Below, piece by piece: positions 1 to 9,213 of a stretch of 64,000 bases of DNA. A program made the position numbers and the translations under genes. Numbering within the stretch: the stretch's first letter is position 1; every line of letters begins with the position of its first letter. Source of the stretch: JARIHD01 sp035758825 (GTDB lineage: Bacteria > Patescibacteriota > Saccharimonadia > Saccharimonadales > UBA4665); the NCBI GenBank assembly GCA_035758825.1, contig DASTWA010000005.1:12273-76272 (forward strand). Direction: 5' to 3'. The notes under the pieces were generated by a model that saw nothing but the letters and a program-made list of their open reading frames with translations, was not told the origin of the DNA and searched no databases.

Positions 1-3000
1 CGACGTATATTTGACCCGTAATCGGATTACTCAGTGTATAGGTGATGTAGGTTAGCGGCAAACGGCGGCGGCGCGTCCGGGTGCGGGTTCTGGTGCGCGT
101 CCGGGTGCGGGTAACTGTGGTGGTGCTGGTAAGATATAGTGTTCCGGCGGCAAGGGCACCCACCACGGCGTAGCCGGCCCACTTCGGCCAGGCCAGGTCG
201 GTTGGCTCCGGCACGGCAACGTCGGTACCCATAAAGGCTACTGCACCTACAGCAGCATAGCGGATGCCGGTGTCTTCCTCGGCGGTATAGGTTTCGGTAT
301 ATTCTTCTTCGTACGTTTCTTCGACGTCCTCGAATTGTTCGGTAGCAATGCTCTCACTCTCTATGGCCTGCGACTCATCCCAGCGGGCGCGGGCATCTTC
401 TTCGCTGATGGAGTAGTTGTAGGCGTCCCAGTAACTTTGAAAGTCGGTGAACTGGGTCGGGTCCGGGTCAAGTCCGCTGGGGTCGGAATAGAAGTACGGA
501 TTAGCAAGCGCATACAGATAAAAATTGACGCCTTCGGCAATCCCTAGCGGGTCGGCACTGAGCCATCGCCCCAACCATGGCGCGTAGTAGCGGGCAGAAT
601 GATAAGACAGGCCGCTTTCTTCGTCACGCTCCATACCGGTGTAACGGTACCGTTTAGCAGCAGCCTTAATGGCAGCGTTCTTCAGCTGGTAGGCCGTGGT
701 GCCGTACGGATGATATTCCTCGTAGGTAATAACCTGCGCACTATCGTCGAGCTCCAAATTGATTGAACCGATGTGGCTTTGTAGCTGGTAGCGGATGAGC
801 CGTGGTTCAGTGCCATCGTTGGTGCCTTCGCGCCACTCGATCATGGCAAAGCAGTGGCTGTCGTCCATGGCGCGCACAGTATGACGGATTAGGCCCGCAT
901 TGGTGCCGCTGTGTTTTTGGTAACGCTCATAGTCGCCGATGTAGCGGCGCTCTTCTTTTTTGGTCGGTTCTTCGCCTGCGGCAGCCGCGTTTTCGGTGAT
1001 TTTACGCAAACGCTCGCCCTGGCTGTCATATTGGTAGTAGGTAGTTTCGGGTGTACTGGCATCATTGGTTTTCTGGCGGATGGTTTTGACCAGCTCTTCC
1101 TTACAGCTCCAGCCCATCTCTTCCAGATGCGGCATAGCGTTCACGAAGCCAGCGGCCGGATCATGGCTATAGGTATAGGTGGTCGAACCAACCTTTGTGC
1201 TGGCTAAGCGGTTGTTTGCCGCTGCGTACGTGTAATCGCGCGTCCAGCTGTTGCCGGCTGCCTGGTGTTGCATCTGCCGGATGTTACCTACTTCGTCGTA
1301 TTGATATCGCTCGGTATAGTTACGGGCGGCTAAGGGGTCACCGGCGTTCGCCAGCTTCATGTAATCGGCGTCGTTCCAGTTATCCTGCGAACCGAAAGCC
1401 AGCGCCGCACTGTTTTCGCGGCCGGTGGCTTGTACCAAACGATAGAGCGCATCGTAGGTGTAGCTGGACAAGCCCGAGGTCATGGCATTGCCAAAAAACG
1501 CAACAGGGATATTTTTATCCTCAAGGTGGGTAACATTGCCTACGGCGTCAAACGTATAGTGCAGATCTTGCAAAGCTTCGCTATTTTGGCGCCGGCTAGC
1601 CAGACGCAATAACCGGAAGGTCTGCTTGTCGTACGTAAAAGTAGTGGTAACACCGTTGCCGTAGGCTATGTTGGTACGCTGGCCTTTTTCGTTGTAGTTA
1701 ACATTGGTAATGAGCGGCGAGCTGGTACCGTCCGGCGTTGTGGCGGTTTTGCTGTCCAGCAGTCCGGCCTGGTTGTAGCTGGTCGCCACAATGCTGTTGT
1801 CGGGAAGGGTTTGGCTGGTAGCGCGGCCGAGGGCGTTAAAGCTGGTGGCTGCAGTATATGTCTCGGGTTCTAAGTCGGCGGCCAGGTTGGCGTCGGTCCA
1901 GTTTGCCACTTCTTTGTACTTGCGGAATAATCTGCGGTGGCTGATAACAGGCTGCTCTTTGAAGTCATACTCCGGAGTTTCTGCCAGGCCGCCGGTATCG
2001 TAGCGGCGGACAGGTTGACCGCGCAGGTTCTTTTGCTTGGCGTCCGGTTCGGATTCACCGTAAAAAGTGCGTTCGTGGATGTTATTGAGCGCAACCGGGC
2101 CGTCGCCACCGATGACTTTGGTCTGGGTGGGCCGCTGCAAAGCATCGTAACTGTATTGGAATTCGTGCCCGCGGCTATCCCATGTGCGCAACGGATCGTC
2201 GGTGCAGTTAAGCAGCATCCAGCGTTCGCCGTTGTCCGTGCCGTTTTGGTACACCAAATTGCCCAGCATGTCGTACTTGTGCCGCATGACCGTATTGCCG
2301 CGCGCATCAGTCACGCTGCGTAAATTACCTTCTATGTCCAAGGTAGCCAAGGTGGCATAAAACTCATCGGCCGCACTGGTGATATTTTTGTTGTGCTCGA
2401 CTTGCAGGATTGGCCGTTTGAGCGGGTCGAAATGCTGCGTTTTGGGAGTATCGGCGTATTTGGCCGAGGCTAAGGCAGCTTGCTTTTCGCGCGCCGGATC
2501 CTTGCCCTCGGCGGTGAGTTCGGCATCAATGAGCGAATTGACGCGGTTCCAGTACCACGAACAATCCGGGTCCAGTACGTTGTCGCCCGGGTCATAGTCT
2601 GCCTGCGACCAGGAGGTGTAGATAGTTTTGCTAAAGGTGCCGGCGGGCAAGTTGGTCCGCACAACCCGGTTCATTGCATCGTAATACGTTACCGATGTTA
2701 CGCCGGATTCGACCAGCTCTTTATTGTCTTCGTACTTATGGGTAACTGAAAAGTAAGGTTCGTATTGTTTGACGGGGTTGCCCTTGTTATTGAGCACCGT
2801 GCGGCCGTCGCCCACCCAACGTAATTGCTGCGGGTCAGAAGCGGCAGTATCAACTTCGGTAACAGTGTAGGAGTCATCAGGTTGCACGGTGAGCTGCTTG
2901 GCTACGCCGGGTTCGGCCTGCGTCTTTTTCATGATTACCTGGCCGGTACCTCCGGAATACTCGAAGCTTAGCTGCAAAGGCGAATCCGGCTCATCGGCAA

Positions 3001-6000
3001 AGTGCTCTTCGCGCATAATGGACGCGGACGCAACCGGCTTGCCCGACGTTTGGTACGCGGTCAGATCGTACACCATGCGTACGGTGGCGTGCTGCAGCAG
3101 TGTTTTGCCGTGCGCTGTCAGCTGCGTGGAAGTGCCTGACGCAAAAAAGGCAGCGGCCAGTGCCGCTTCGCCTGCATCTGTGTAATCATGCAGCCCAGCC
3201 AGGTCGTCAGCTTCGGCGCCCTTGCCAAAAACGGCGCTGGCCTTTAAGAGGCCGAGCTCATCCAGCAAAACTTCGGTGATGTTATCGTTCCTGTCGCGTA
3301 CGCGCTGCGGCGATAGCAGGCGGTAGTCAAAGGCTATGGCCGTCGTGGTGTTTCCCAGCGCATCCTCAGTGGCGCCTATAAAGGTCGAAGCCGACCCGCT
3401 TACGTACGTCACGCTAGTCATCGCGCCGTACGGATTTATATAGCCGGTTGGCATAAAAAAGCGGTTTTCGGCCGCGGTTAGCGGCTCGGCAGGGGTCTTG
3501 TAGCAGGCAACGCCGCTCGGCACCCACCAATTAGCGTCGCCTTGGTGTGTAAACTTGCCCTCGGTAAACAGCGCGTCTGTCGCTTTACTGCCAAAGATAT
3601 CAGAAGCCAATGACGGCGTATAGGCCAGCTGGTACTGCTCATACTGAAGCCCGCGCGCCTCCAGATCGTACAGGTTGAGCGGTCCGCTCAGATTATTGCG
3701 GTAGTACAGCGTGCGGACGTGTTCGATCTGGCGTTTTTCGGGTGAGCCGGGGGAGGGATTATTGCTGTGCGCCTGGTACGCAACATCAGCCGCAGCTGTC
3801 AGAATATCGGTGAAGTCCGTAACAGCGAAGTAGTCGCCGGTCCGGCCGACGCCACGCAGCTCGAACGTTTTTTCTTCGGCCAGCATGCGCAGACGATAGG
3901 CATCCGCCGATATGGCATCCCTGGTGTACACTTGCTGGATAAAACTAATGGCGTCGCGGCCTTGGGCGGCCTGGGCGGCAGCAGGCAAAGCAGCGTCCGC
4001 CACTGAACGGCCATAGACCACTTTGGCAGCTTCGAGCACATTGCCGAATTCATCGTAGACAGTATTGAGGTCGTGACTGACGCGCGGATCTTCCAGTTCG
4101 CGCTCATAGGCGTAGGTAAGTGTTTCGCTGTCTTTGACGGTGAACACGGCGTACTTGTTCTGGCCTTTGGGCTGCAGCAGTTCGACGGTGCAATTTTTGC
4201 TACTGACCGAATAAGGCGTGAGCTGTGTTTGCAGCTCGTCGGCAGTGGCGCCAATTAAAGGCGCGTCATGGGCAAATGTTTCGGTGCGGATGCCAAAGCC
4301 TTTGCAGGCACGCAGGGCCTGCTGCCACTCCAGCCCGCCCATATGTTCCACATAATCGGCGGGCAAACCGGGGGCGGGCACAATACGGGCATCATCCAGC
4401 TGATGTTCGTGGGCAGTTACCGCAAAGCCCTGGCGGACCATCTCCTCATGCCAATAGTCGCTGGCAAATTGCGTCAGTATATTGTCCCGGCCCAGGAACG
4501 CGCCGGTATGGAACCATGATCTGGTGACCACCGGCTCTTGGTGTAACTCCTGTTCAACGATGTTGCTGGCGCCGCTTTTGACCCAATGGTCAAAGTGCTC
4601 GGCATCGGTCTGTTCTACCATGCCGAAGCCGCGGAACTCACGCTCAGGCTGATCGTAGTAGCCGTGGTGGTAGGCATAGCTGCTCACAAATTGATGGCCG
4701 GTAGTATGGTCGATCGTTTCGGTACGCGCCACGCACTGTACCGGAAAATGCAGCTTCGTAACCCATGGCCGTCCTGCTTTCGCGTCATCCAGATAGAACC
4801 GCGTGGAAGGTGTGTAGGTCAGTAACACCTCTTTGCCCATATTGTTTTTGTAGCCAGTCATGACGTGCGGCTTTGTGCTGTCCATCAGGTCGACGTAGCG
4901 CAAGGGGGCGTTGACATCCTTGGGCAAGGAGCTGGACCACACCAGGCAACTGGTACCGGTGCCCAACAAATCGGCTACGGCAATGTCGGACTGGTCGTGC
5001 GCCTCGGGGAACGAAGTGAACTCGATAGGGGTAGCTGCCAGCGAATTTCCGCTAAAATTGAGCCATATCCGACAAGTGCGTTTGCCGAAATATACCAGGT
5101 CGGCAGTACCGGAGCCGTCGATGTCCGCCAACTGCAAAAAGCTCGGGTTAAAGGCATCGGGCGCATCAAATACCGGCGCGTTATCCATACTCACCTTAGC
5201 GCCGAAGTTGCCGTAGCCGAGATTAGGCCAGTAACACACCTCGCCGTTGCGTACCCTTACGATGTCGGTCAGACCGTGACCGGACATATCGGCCAAAAAT
5301 ATGCTTTGCACGCGGTCACTGAATACGACGGCCGGGCTGTTGTCTTCGTCAAGCGGTTTTGGCGTGCGGCGCGCGGCCGCAAAACCGTCCCGCCCCTCGG
5401 ATTCGTACCAAGTAAATACGTGGTCTTCGGTAATCAGCAGATCGGGCCTCCCGTCGCCAGTAAGGTCAATCATACGCATGTTGCGGTCTTTAAAATCGAC
5501 GTTGGGCAGTTGCTTGAAACTGCGGAAAGGCAGCCAGGTGCTGTCCCACTCGCTCTTCTGGCTATCTTTATTCTCGGCCCGGTTCAGCTCAAAATAGCCT
5601 TTGGGATCTTCTTTTAGGCTTACCAGCTGTTTGGAGCCGTCACCGTCCAGGTCGCTTAGTTGCAGCTTGTGCTCCATATCCGAAAAATTGGGCTGCGGCG
5701 TCACAGCCGTAGCGCGGGTGAACCGGCCGTCACCTAAGTTTCGCTTATAGTACAACGCGTCAGCCTGTTCGGTTAAAATGCCGGACAGTCCCTCGCCCCA
5801 CAGGTCGGTAAAGTGGTACTTCGGCTCGTCAATCCCGGCAGGCGCGTTGACCACGTCCTCGGTGGCAACGGTTTTGACCTGTTTGTTCCAGGCATGCTTC
5901 TGGTACGTGAACTCCATGGGAGGAAAGTGCTTGTTGGTGTAGCTCCCGTCGGTCCGTTTGATGTAGCCATGGGTCGTAATGTTTTTGAGGAAAGTAAAAC

Positions 6001-7114
6001 CTTCCTCAAGCGTCGTGTCGTACGCAAAATTGAGCGATTTTACGAGCGCCGAGCCGCCGGGCAAAGCCGCAAAGTGGTGGAATAACAATACGCGCTGGCA
6101 CAACCGCGTGGTGCGGACTTCGAACCCGGGTTTGTAATCTGAAAAAGGATCGGGTCGAAACGTCCATTGCTGCGTTTTTTGATATGGCGAGGCGGTCTGG
6201 TACTCACCGTAGTCGAACACGAGGCGGAACATGTAGCTGTCTTCGGCTGGGAAAGCATCACCGAAGGCCCTGTAGGGCACTGTGTTGCCATAGAGGATCT
6301 TTTCGGGATAGCGGTTTGTGTAGGTCAGGCTGCCGTTTTTGCGCCGGTGACGGTTGTGCAAAAGTGCCTCGTCAAAACCGGTATCGTCCTCGGCCTTGTA
6401 TAGGTAGTGGCAGCAATTGCCTTTATCATCGAACTGGAACTCGGGCAGCCACTCGTAAATCCTGCGGGGGTCGGCAGGGTCGGCAATGCACGAGGCAGCA
6501 CTCCAACCGTACAATGTAGTAACATTTTCGCGGGTGATAACCCGCCAACACACCGCGCCGGTAGTTTTGCGTGTCCAGCGTTCGATACGCGAAAATGTTC
6601 CCTCGGTGCGCGGCTTATAAAATTGGATATTGTAGAGGCCGTCGGCCGAATCCTGTCGCCGGACAACGTACTGGCCGTCCTCCATGCTAAAGCTGCCGTC
6701 GGCTTCTTTGGCGAACTCCGGCACCAGATCTTCCGATTCGGCAAGCAGATAGGTATCCGAATCGGCGGCATCCACATACTGTGGCAACTCCTGATTGGTC
6801 TTACGCTTAATGCCGCCCAGGGCAACATCCCAGCCCAAGCCGAATACGCCATTACCGCCACCAGAGTTATAGGCCAAGCGCAGATCCGGCACCACACCCC
6901 GGGCCTGCGATACCGGCAAAGGTACAGACAAGCTTGCCGTACCGTTAACAGCGTTAACTGCAAACTTTTCATCAATCGCTTTTATTGCACCGCCGCCTTT
7001 TGGCAGCTGCACCGCTGGGATTTCGATAGCCTTAGGCTTGCTCTTGCCGCGCTTGGAGTTCAGTACGCCGGCAGATTGGTCTGTGGCGTCGGCCTGGTCT
7101 TTCTGATCCTTCAT
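1..7114 (-). CDS. Giant SpvB/TcdB-type RHS toxin (Tc toxin B/C-like), C-terminus cut by window edge
   Basis: The reading frame is open from an ATG at 7114 to base 1, at least 2371 codons with no stop in the window. Residues about 30-330 match the SpvB/TcdB N-terminal pattern (PKGGGAIKAIDEKFAVN, then YNSGGGNGVFGLGW and ESEDLVPEF). About 480-725 hold FG-GAP-like calcium loops (DLDGDGSKQL, DLTGDGRPDL, DIDGSGTADL). An FRGFGMVEQ motif lies near 825, YD-type RHS repeats follow to about 2150, and the RHS core (ARYYAPWLGRWLSADPLG ... YSDPSGL) spans about 2153-2214. In this family the core cleaves itself and the shell encloses the variable tip. The tip here has an acidic linker, one hydrophobic segment, a Thr-Arg repeat, and then TYTLSNPITGQIYV, which resembles the start of a GIY-YIG/URI-type nuclease toxin (inference). 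No signal peptide is seen. A TATACT box lies at 7225-7230 on the minus strand. Confidence 0.93.
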   Translation of the reverse strand, partial: MKDQKDQADATDQSAGVLNSKRGKSKPKAIEIPAVQLPKGGGAIKAIDEKFAVNAVNGTASLSVPLPVSQARGVVPDLRLAYNSGGGNGVFGLGWDVALGGIKRKTNQELPQYVDAADSDTYLLAESEDLVPEFAKEADGSFSMEDGQYVVRRQDSADGLYNIQFYKPRTEGTFSRIERWTRKTTGAVCWRVITRENVTTLYGWSAASCIADPADPRRIYEWLPEFQFDDKGNCCHYLYKAEDDTGFDEALLHNRHRRKNGSLTYTNRYPEKILYGNTVPYRAFGDAFPAEDSYMFRLVFDYGEYQTASPYQKTQQWTFRPDPFSDYKPGFEVRTTRLCQRVLLFHHFAALPGGSALVKSLNFAYDTTLEEGFTFLKNITTHGYIKRTDGSYTNKHFPPMEFTYQKHAWNKQVKTVATEDVVNAPAGIDEPKYHFTDLWGEGLSGILTEQADALYYKRNLGDGRFTRATAVTPQPNFSDMEHKLQLSDLDGDGSKQLVSLKEDPKGYFELNRAENKDSQKSEWDSTWLPFRSFKQLPNVDFKDRNMRMIDLTGDGRPDLLITEDHVFTWYESEGRDGFAAARRTPKPLDEDNSPAVVFSDRVQSIFLADMSGHGLTDIVRVRNGEVCYWPNLGYGNFGAKVSMDNAPVFDAPDAFNPSFLQLADIDGSGTADLVYFGKRTCRIWLNFSGNSLAATPIEFTSFPEAHDQSDIAVADLLGTGTSCLVWSSSLPKDVNAPLRYVDLMDSTKPHVMTGYKNNMGKEVLLTYTPSTRFYLDDAKAGRPWVTKLHFPVQCVARTETIDHTTGHQFVSSYAYHHGYYDQPEREFRGFGMVEQTDAEHFDHWVKSGASNIVEQELHQEPVVTRSWFHTGAFLGRDNILTQFASDYWHEEMVRQGFAVTAHEHQLDDARIVPAPGLPADYVEHMGGLEWQQALRACKGFGIRTETFAHDAPLIGATADELQTQLTPYSVSSKNCTVELLQPKGQNKYAVFTVKDSETLTYAYERELEDPRVSHDLNTVYDEFGNVLEAAKVVYGRSVADAALPAAAQAAQGRDAISFIQQVYTRDAISADAYRLRMLAEEKTFELRGVGRTGDYFAVTDFTDILTAAADVAYQAHSNNPSPGSPEKRQIEHVRTLYYRNNLSGPLNLYDLEARGLQYEQYQLAYTPSLASDIFGSKATDALFTEGKFTHQGDANWWVPSGVACYKTPAEPLTAAENRFFMPTGYINPYGAMTSVTYVSGSASTFIGATEDALGNTTTAIAFDYRLLSPQRVRDRNDNITEVLLDELGLLKASAVFGKGAEADDLAGLHDYTDAGEAALAAAFFASGTSTQLTAHGKTLLQHATVRMVYDLTAYQTSGKPVASASIMREEHFADEPDSPLQLSFEYSGGTGQVIMKKTQAEPGVAKQLTVQPDDSYTVTEVDTAASDPQQLRWVGDGRTVLNNKGNPVKQYEPYFSVTHKYEDNKELVESGVTSVTYYDAMNRVVRTNLPAGTFSKTIYTSWSQADYDPGDNVLDPDCSWYWNRVNSLIDAELTAEGKDPAREKQAALASAKYADTPKTQHFDPLKRPILQVEHNKNITSAADEFYATLATLDIEGNLRSVTDARGNTVMRHKYDMLGNLVYQNGTDNGERWMLLNCTDDPLRTWDSRGHEFQYSYDALQRPTQTKVIGGDGPVALNNIHERTFYGESEPDAKQKNLRGQPVRRYDTGGLAETPEYDFKEQPVISHRRLFRKYKEVANWTDANLAADLEPETYTAATSFNALGRATSQTLPDNSIVATSYNQAGLLDSKTATTPDGTSSPLITNVNYNEKGQRTNIAYGNGVTTTFTYDKQTFRLLRLASRRQNSEALQDLHYTFDAVGNVTHLEDKNIPVAFFGNAMTSGLSSYTYDALYRLVQATGRENSAALAFGSQDNWNDADYMKLANAGDPLAARNYTERYQYDEVGNIRQMQHQAAGNSWTRDYTYAAANNRLASTKVGSTTYTYSHDPAAGFVNAMPHLEEMGWSCKEELVKTIRQKTNDASTPETTYYQYDSQGERLRKITENAAAAGEEPTKKEERRYIGDYERYQKHSGTNAGLIRHTVRAMDDSHCFAMIEWREGTNDGTEPRLIRYQLQSHIGSINLELDDSAQVITYEEYHPYGTTAYQLKNAAIKAAAKRYRYTGMERDEESGLSYHSARYYAPWLGRWLSADPLGIAEGVNFYLYALANPYFYSDPSGLDPDPTQFTDFQSYWDAYNYSISEEDARARWDESQAIESESIATEQFEDVEETYEEEYTETYTAEEDTGIRYAAVGAVAFMGTDVAVPEPTDLAWPKWAGYAVVGALAAGTLYLTSTTTVTRTRTRTRTRTRTRRRRLPLTYITYTLSNPITGQIYV

Positions 7115-7393
7115 GCCCACCCTGTCTTGATAACTACGTTTACGATCACTGTCTGCGGTAATCTGTAATCAGACCGTCGCCGATTTTGCTAACTTTTCTT
7201 TGGATACTGATTCTGTACCAGCCTAGTATAGTAAGCGATCGGTAAACCGGGTGTAAAAATTCTTACACGAAATATACTTTGGATAGGCCAGGCTTGGGCA
7301 AACCTGTCTCTCTATCTTCATATACCCAGGAATATAGCATAAGGCCTGAAATTGTAATCCAAATGACGAGGCAAGGGAACGCCGTGCGCTTGA

Positions 7394-8143
7394 TTAGAGT
7401 GTCACCATTACGAATACACCGACGATTACGGCTGTGATCGCCAAGCTGACAGCCAAAATCCAATCTGATTTCTTGGCGGCAGGCCCGTACTGTTGGGACA
7501 ACGGTGACGTTTTGGCGATATGCACGGAAACAGACAGGACAAGAATACTTACGACAAGTGCGACGGCGCGATTGAACTGCGCGCTAGAAGATCCAAGCGC
7601 TAAGATTAACAGGCAAATGGCGCCACCTATAGCCCCTAACGTTGGGTAGAACAGGACATGATCGTAGTTGATTGGCTCGCGTGACGTGCTGACCTGCGCG
7701 TTGGGGCAAGCCTGGATAAGGCCGTCGCGCAAAAGCTCAAATTGCTCTGCTCCGTCCAGATTGTGCCGCCTACCATTGCTCTCGACAAGCGAGATTTCGC
7801 GAATTGGCCCATATGATACATATTTGACATGAATTTTTTTGATTTTGCCTAGGTCGATAGTCTCTTTTGCATCCGCACCGACTAGCCGTTTTAGGGTTTT
7901 TGGTCCAAGCTCGTATACGGTGTGCAGATGCGATCTGCGCAAAAACGGGAGGGTCAGTGCGCCGATTACGGACATTATTGCTAATATGCAGGCAGATAAC
8001 AATAGTGCCGGCATCTGTTTGGCGGCAGGTAATAGCATGCTGCCGCCAGCCACCACCGCCGGCCATGACATTGCAAGTGAAATATAGGCACCCACCCGGC
8101 GATTAATCTCGGTACTACATACGTTAAAATGCTTTTGCTTCAT
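7394..8143 (-). CDS. Multi-pass membrane protein with a PH-like soluble segment
   Basis: A 249-residue protein of unknown function. Two hydrophobic segments lie near residues 20-75, then a soluble beta-rich stretch (about 75-160, containing HTVYELGPKTLKRL and IDLGKIKKIHV), then three more hydrophobic segments near 165-190, 195-212 and 228-248. The layout resembles bacterial membrane proteins with a bPH-type domain between helices, but I do not recognise a named family. I start at the ATG at 8143 (MKQKHF) rather than an in-frame ATG at 8167, because a TATGAT box lies just before it and no Shine-Dalgarno favours the longer form. It stands alone, between the giant toxin and the phosphatase operon on the same strand. 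Confidence 0.7.
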   Translation of the reverse strand: MKQKHFNVCSTEINRRVGAYISLAMSWPAVVAGGSMLLPAAKQMPALLLSACILAIMSVIGALTLPFLRRSHLHTVYELGPKTLKRLVGADAKETIDLGKIKKIHVKYVSYGPIREISLVESNGRRHNLDGAEQFELLRDGLIQACPNAQVSTSREPINYDHVLFYPTLGAIGGAICLLILALGSSSAQFNRAVALVVSILVLSVSVHIAKTSPLSQQYGPAAKKSDWILAVSLAITAVIVGVFVMVTL

Positions 8144-8188
8144 AATGCTATCATAGCGCACTTGCATGTCTCGCGATTTATGATAAGG

Positions 8189-8977
8189 CTACATAGATTG
8201 GATGTCGAGCCAACCTGTGTCAATCCCGGTTTCTGGTTCCGGTGCGGCGATGATAGTACGGAACACATCCATATGCCGTTGCTCCGACCCGGCCGGAACG
8301 GCGGTAGGGCAGGTACAATCATATAGGTCTACCTGGCCGTGGACGATCATTTTAGCTGTCGCAAGTGCCCGATTATTTTCTGGGGGGCTAGGAACTAAGG
8401 GCTGCCGAAAACGCTCGTCATCAAAGCCAAGGTAGTACGCGCGAAGTGCCAACATCCACTCCGCATGTCCGGACAATGCGGTCGTCTTACCAGGTGGAGT
8501 GGCTTGGTCTGCGAAACGAAGCACCGGAGCAACCCTTGTGTCGCGCACCATACGTATAGATTCGCCTGGGTTACCGTTATAGTCAACGCCCGCCGGCATC
8601 CAGTCTAAAACGGATTTGCGAGCGGGGTAACCGGGCTGTTTCTCGGACCAATCATCAGGCGCATAACTAAAGATGCCGCGGCTGCGTTCACGCAACCCAG
8701 GTACCATATGTATTCCGCCAGGCAAGGTCCGCCCGGCAAGCACAAGCTTGGCCATAGTTCTAGCCCGGAGCGCCGGTGAGTGCAAACAAGCGTAGACTGA
8801 AAACTCAGCCAAGGCGCGACGTACATGCTCGGCTTGCTCGTGACCCTCCGGCAATAAGTCCATGATGGCGTCGGCATCGGGCGGAATCGCCTTTTCCATC
8901 TTTTGCAGGGCCGCTTCACCAGAAAGGCGTGAACGCTTATTGAGCTCGAAATAACCGTGACGAAACGCGATTATCAT
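8189..8977 (-). CDS. Histidine phosphatase (phosphoglycerate mutase-like) family protein
   Basis: A 262-residue protein opening with the phosphohistidine motif RHG at residues 6-8, where His7 would be the phosphorylated residue. Other superfamily features follow: CLHSPALRARTMAKL near residue 65, an ERS segment in the middle and LSGHAEWM later, which supplies the second histidine. The substrate is unknown. The ATG at 8977 overlaps the stop of the upstream 79-residue gene in an ATGA junction, which suggests translational coupling. Starting at an upstream in-frame ATG (9070) would bury 31 residues inside that gene, so I reject it. It is the last gene of a tight operon with a HAD phosphatase, so the two may act on related phosphorylated metabolites (inference). 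Confidence 0.82.
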   Translation of the reverse strand: MIIAFRHGYFELNKRSRLSGEAALQKMEKAIPPDADAIMDLLPEGHEQAEHVRRALAEFSVYACLHSPALRARTMAKLVLAGRTLPGGIHMVPGLRERSRGIFSYAPDDWSEKQPGYPARKSVLDWMPAGVDYNGNPGESIRMVRDTRVAPVLRFADQATPPGKTTALSGHAEWMLALRAYYLGFDDERFRQPLVPSPPENNRALATAKMIVHGQVDLYDCTCPTAVPAGSEQRHMDVFRTIIAAPEPETGIDTGWLDIQSM

Positions 8978-9213
8978 TCCATGTCCAACATCTGTAAATG
9001 CGCGCGAGCCGCGCGCCGATGTGCGCCAAGGAAGCTCGGATCCGAAACCAATTGGCGCGCCTGTCGCCACTCGACAGTCCGTATCGCGCTTTCACCAACC
9101 CGCAGCACAACGCCCCGCATCTCGGATATTTTAGTCGCGTTAATTGCTAAAAAGTGCTCAGCCAGCCACTCCTCGTCTATCGGTCCTCGGAAGTCGAAAG
9201 CTTCGTAGCTCAT
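8974..9213 (-). CDS. Small conserved-looking hypothetical protein (79 aa)
   Basis: A 79-residue soluble protein starting MSYEAFDFRGPIDEEWL. It is rich in Arg and Glu and has no membrane segment or recognisable motif. I do not recognise the family. It is kept as a real gene because it is locked into an operon: its ATG shares one base with the stop of the HAD gene (TGATG), and its stop overlaps the start of the histidine phosphatase (ATGA). It may be a small partner of one of the two phosphatases. Confidence 0.66.
   Translation of the reverse strand: MSYEAFDFRGPIDEEWLAEHFLAINATKISEMRGVVLRVGESAIRTVEWRQARQLVSDPSFLGAHRRAARAHLQMLDME

Noticed and set aside
7263..7463. Possible 66-residue membrane protein overlapping the end of the PH-like gene
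   Set aside because: It has one hydrophobic segment, but its only ATG lies inside the overlapping gene and there is no start signal for the non-overlapping part; it could be real, but support is too weak.
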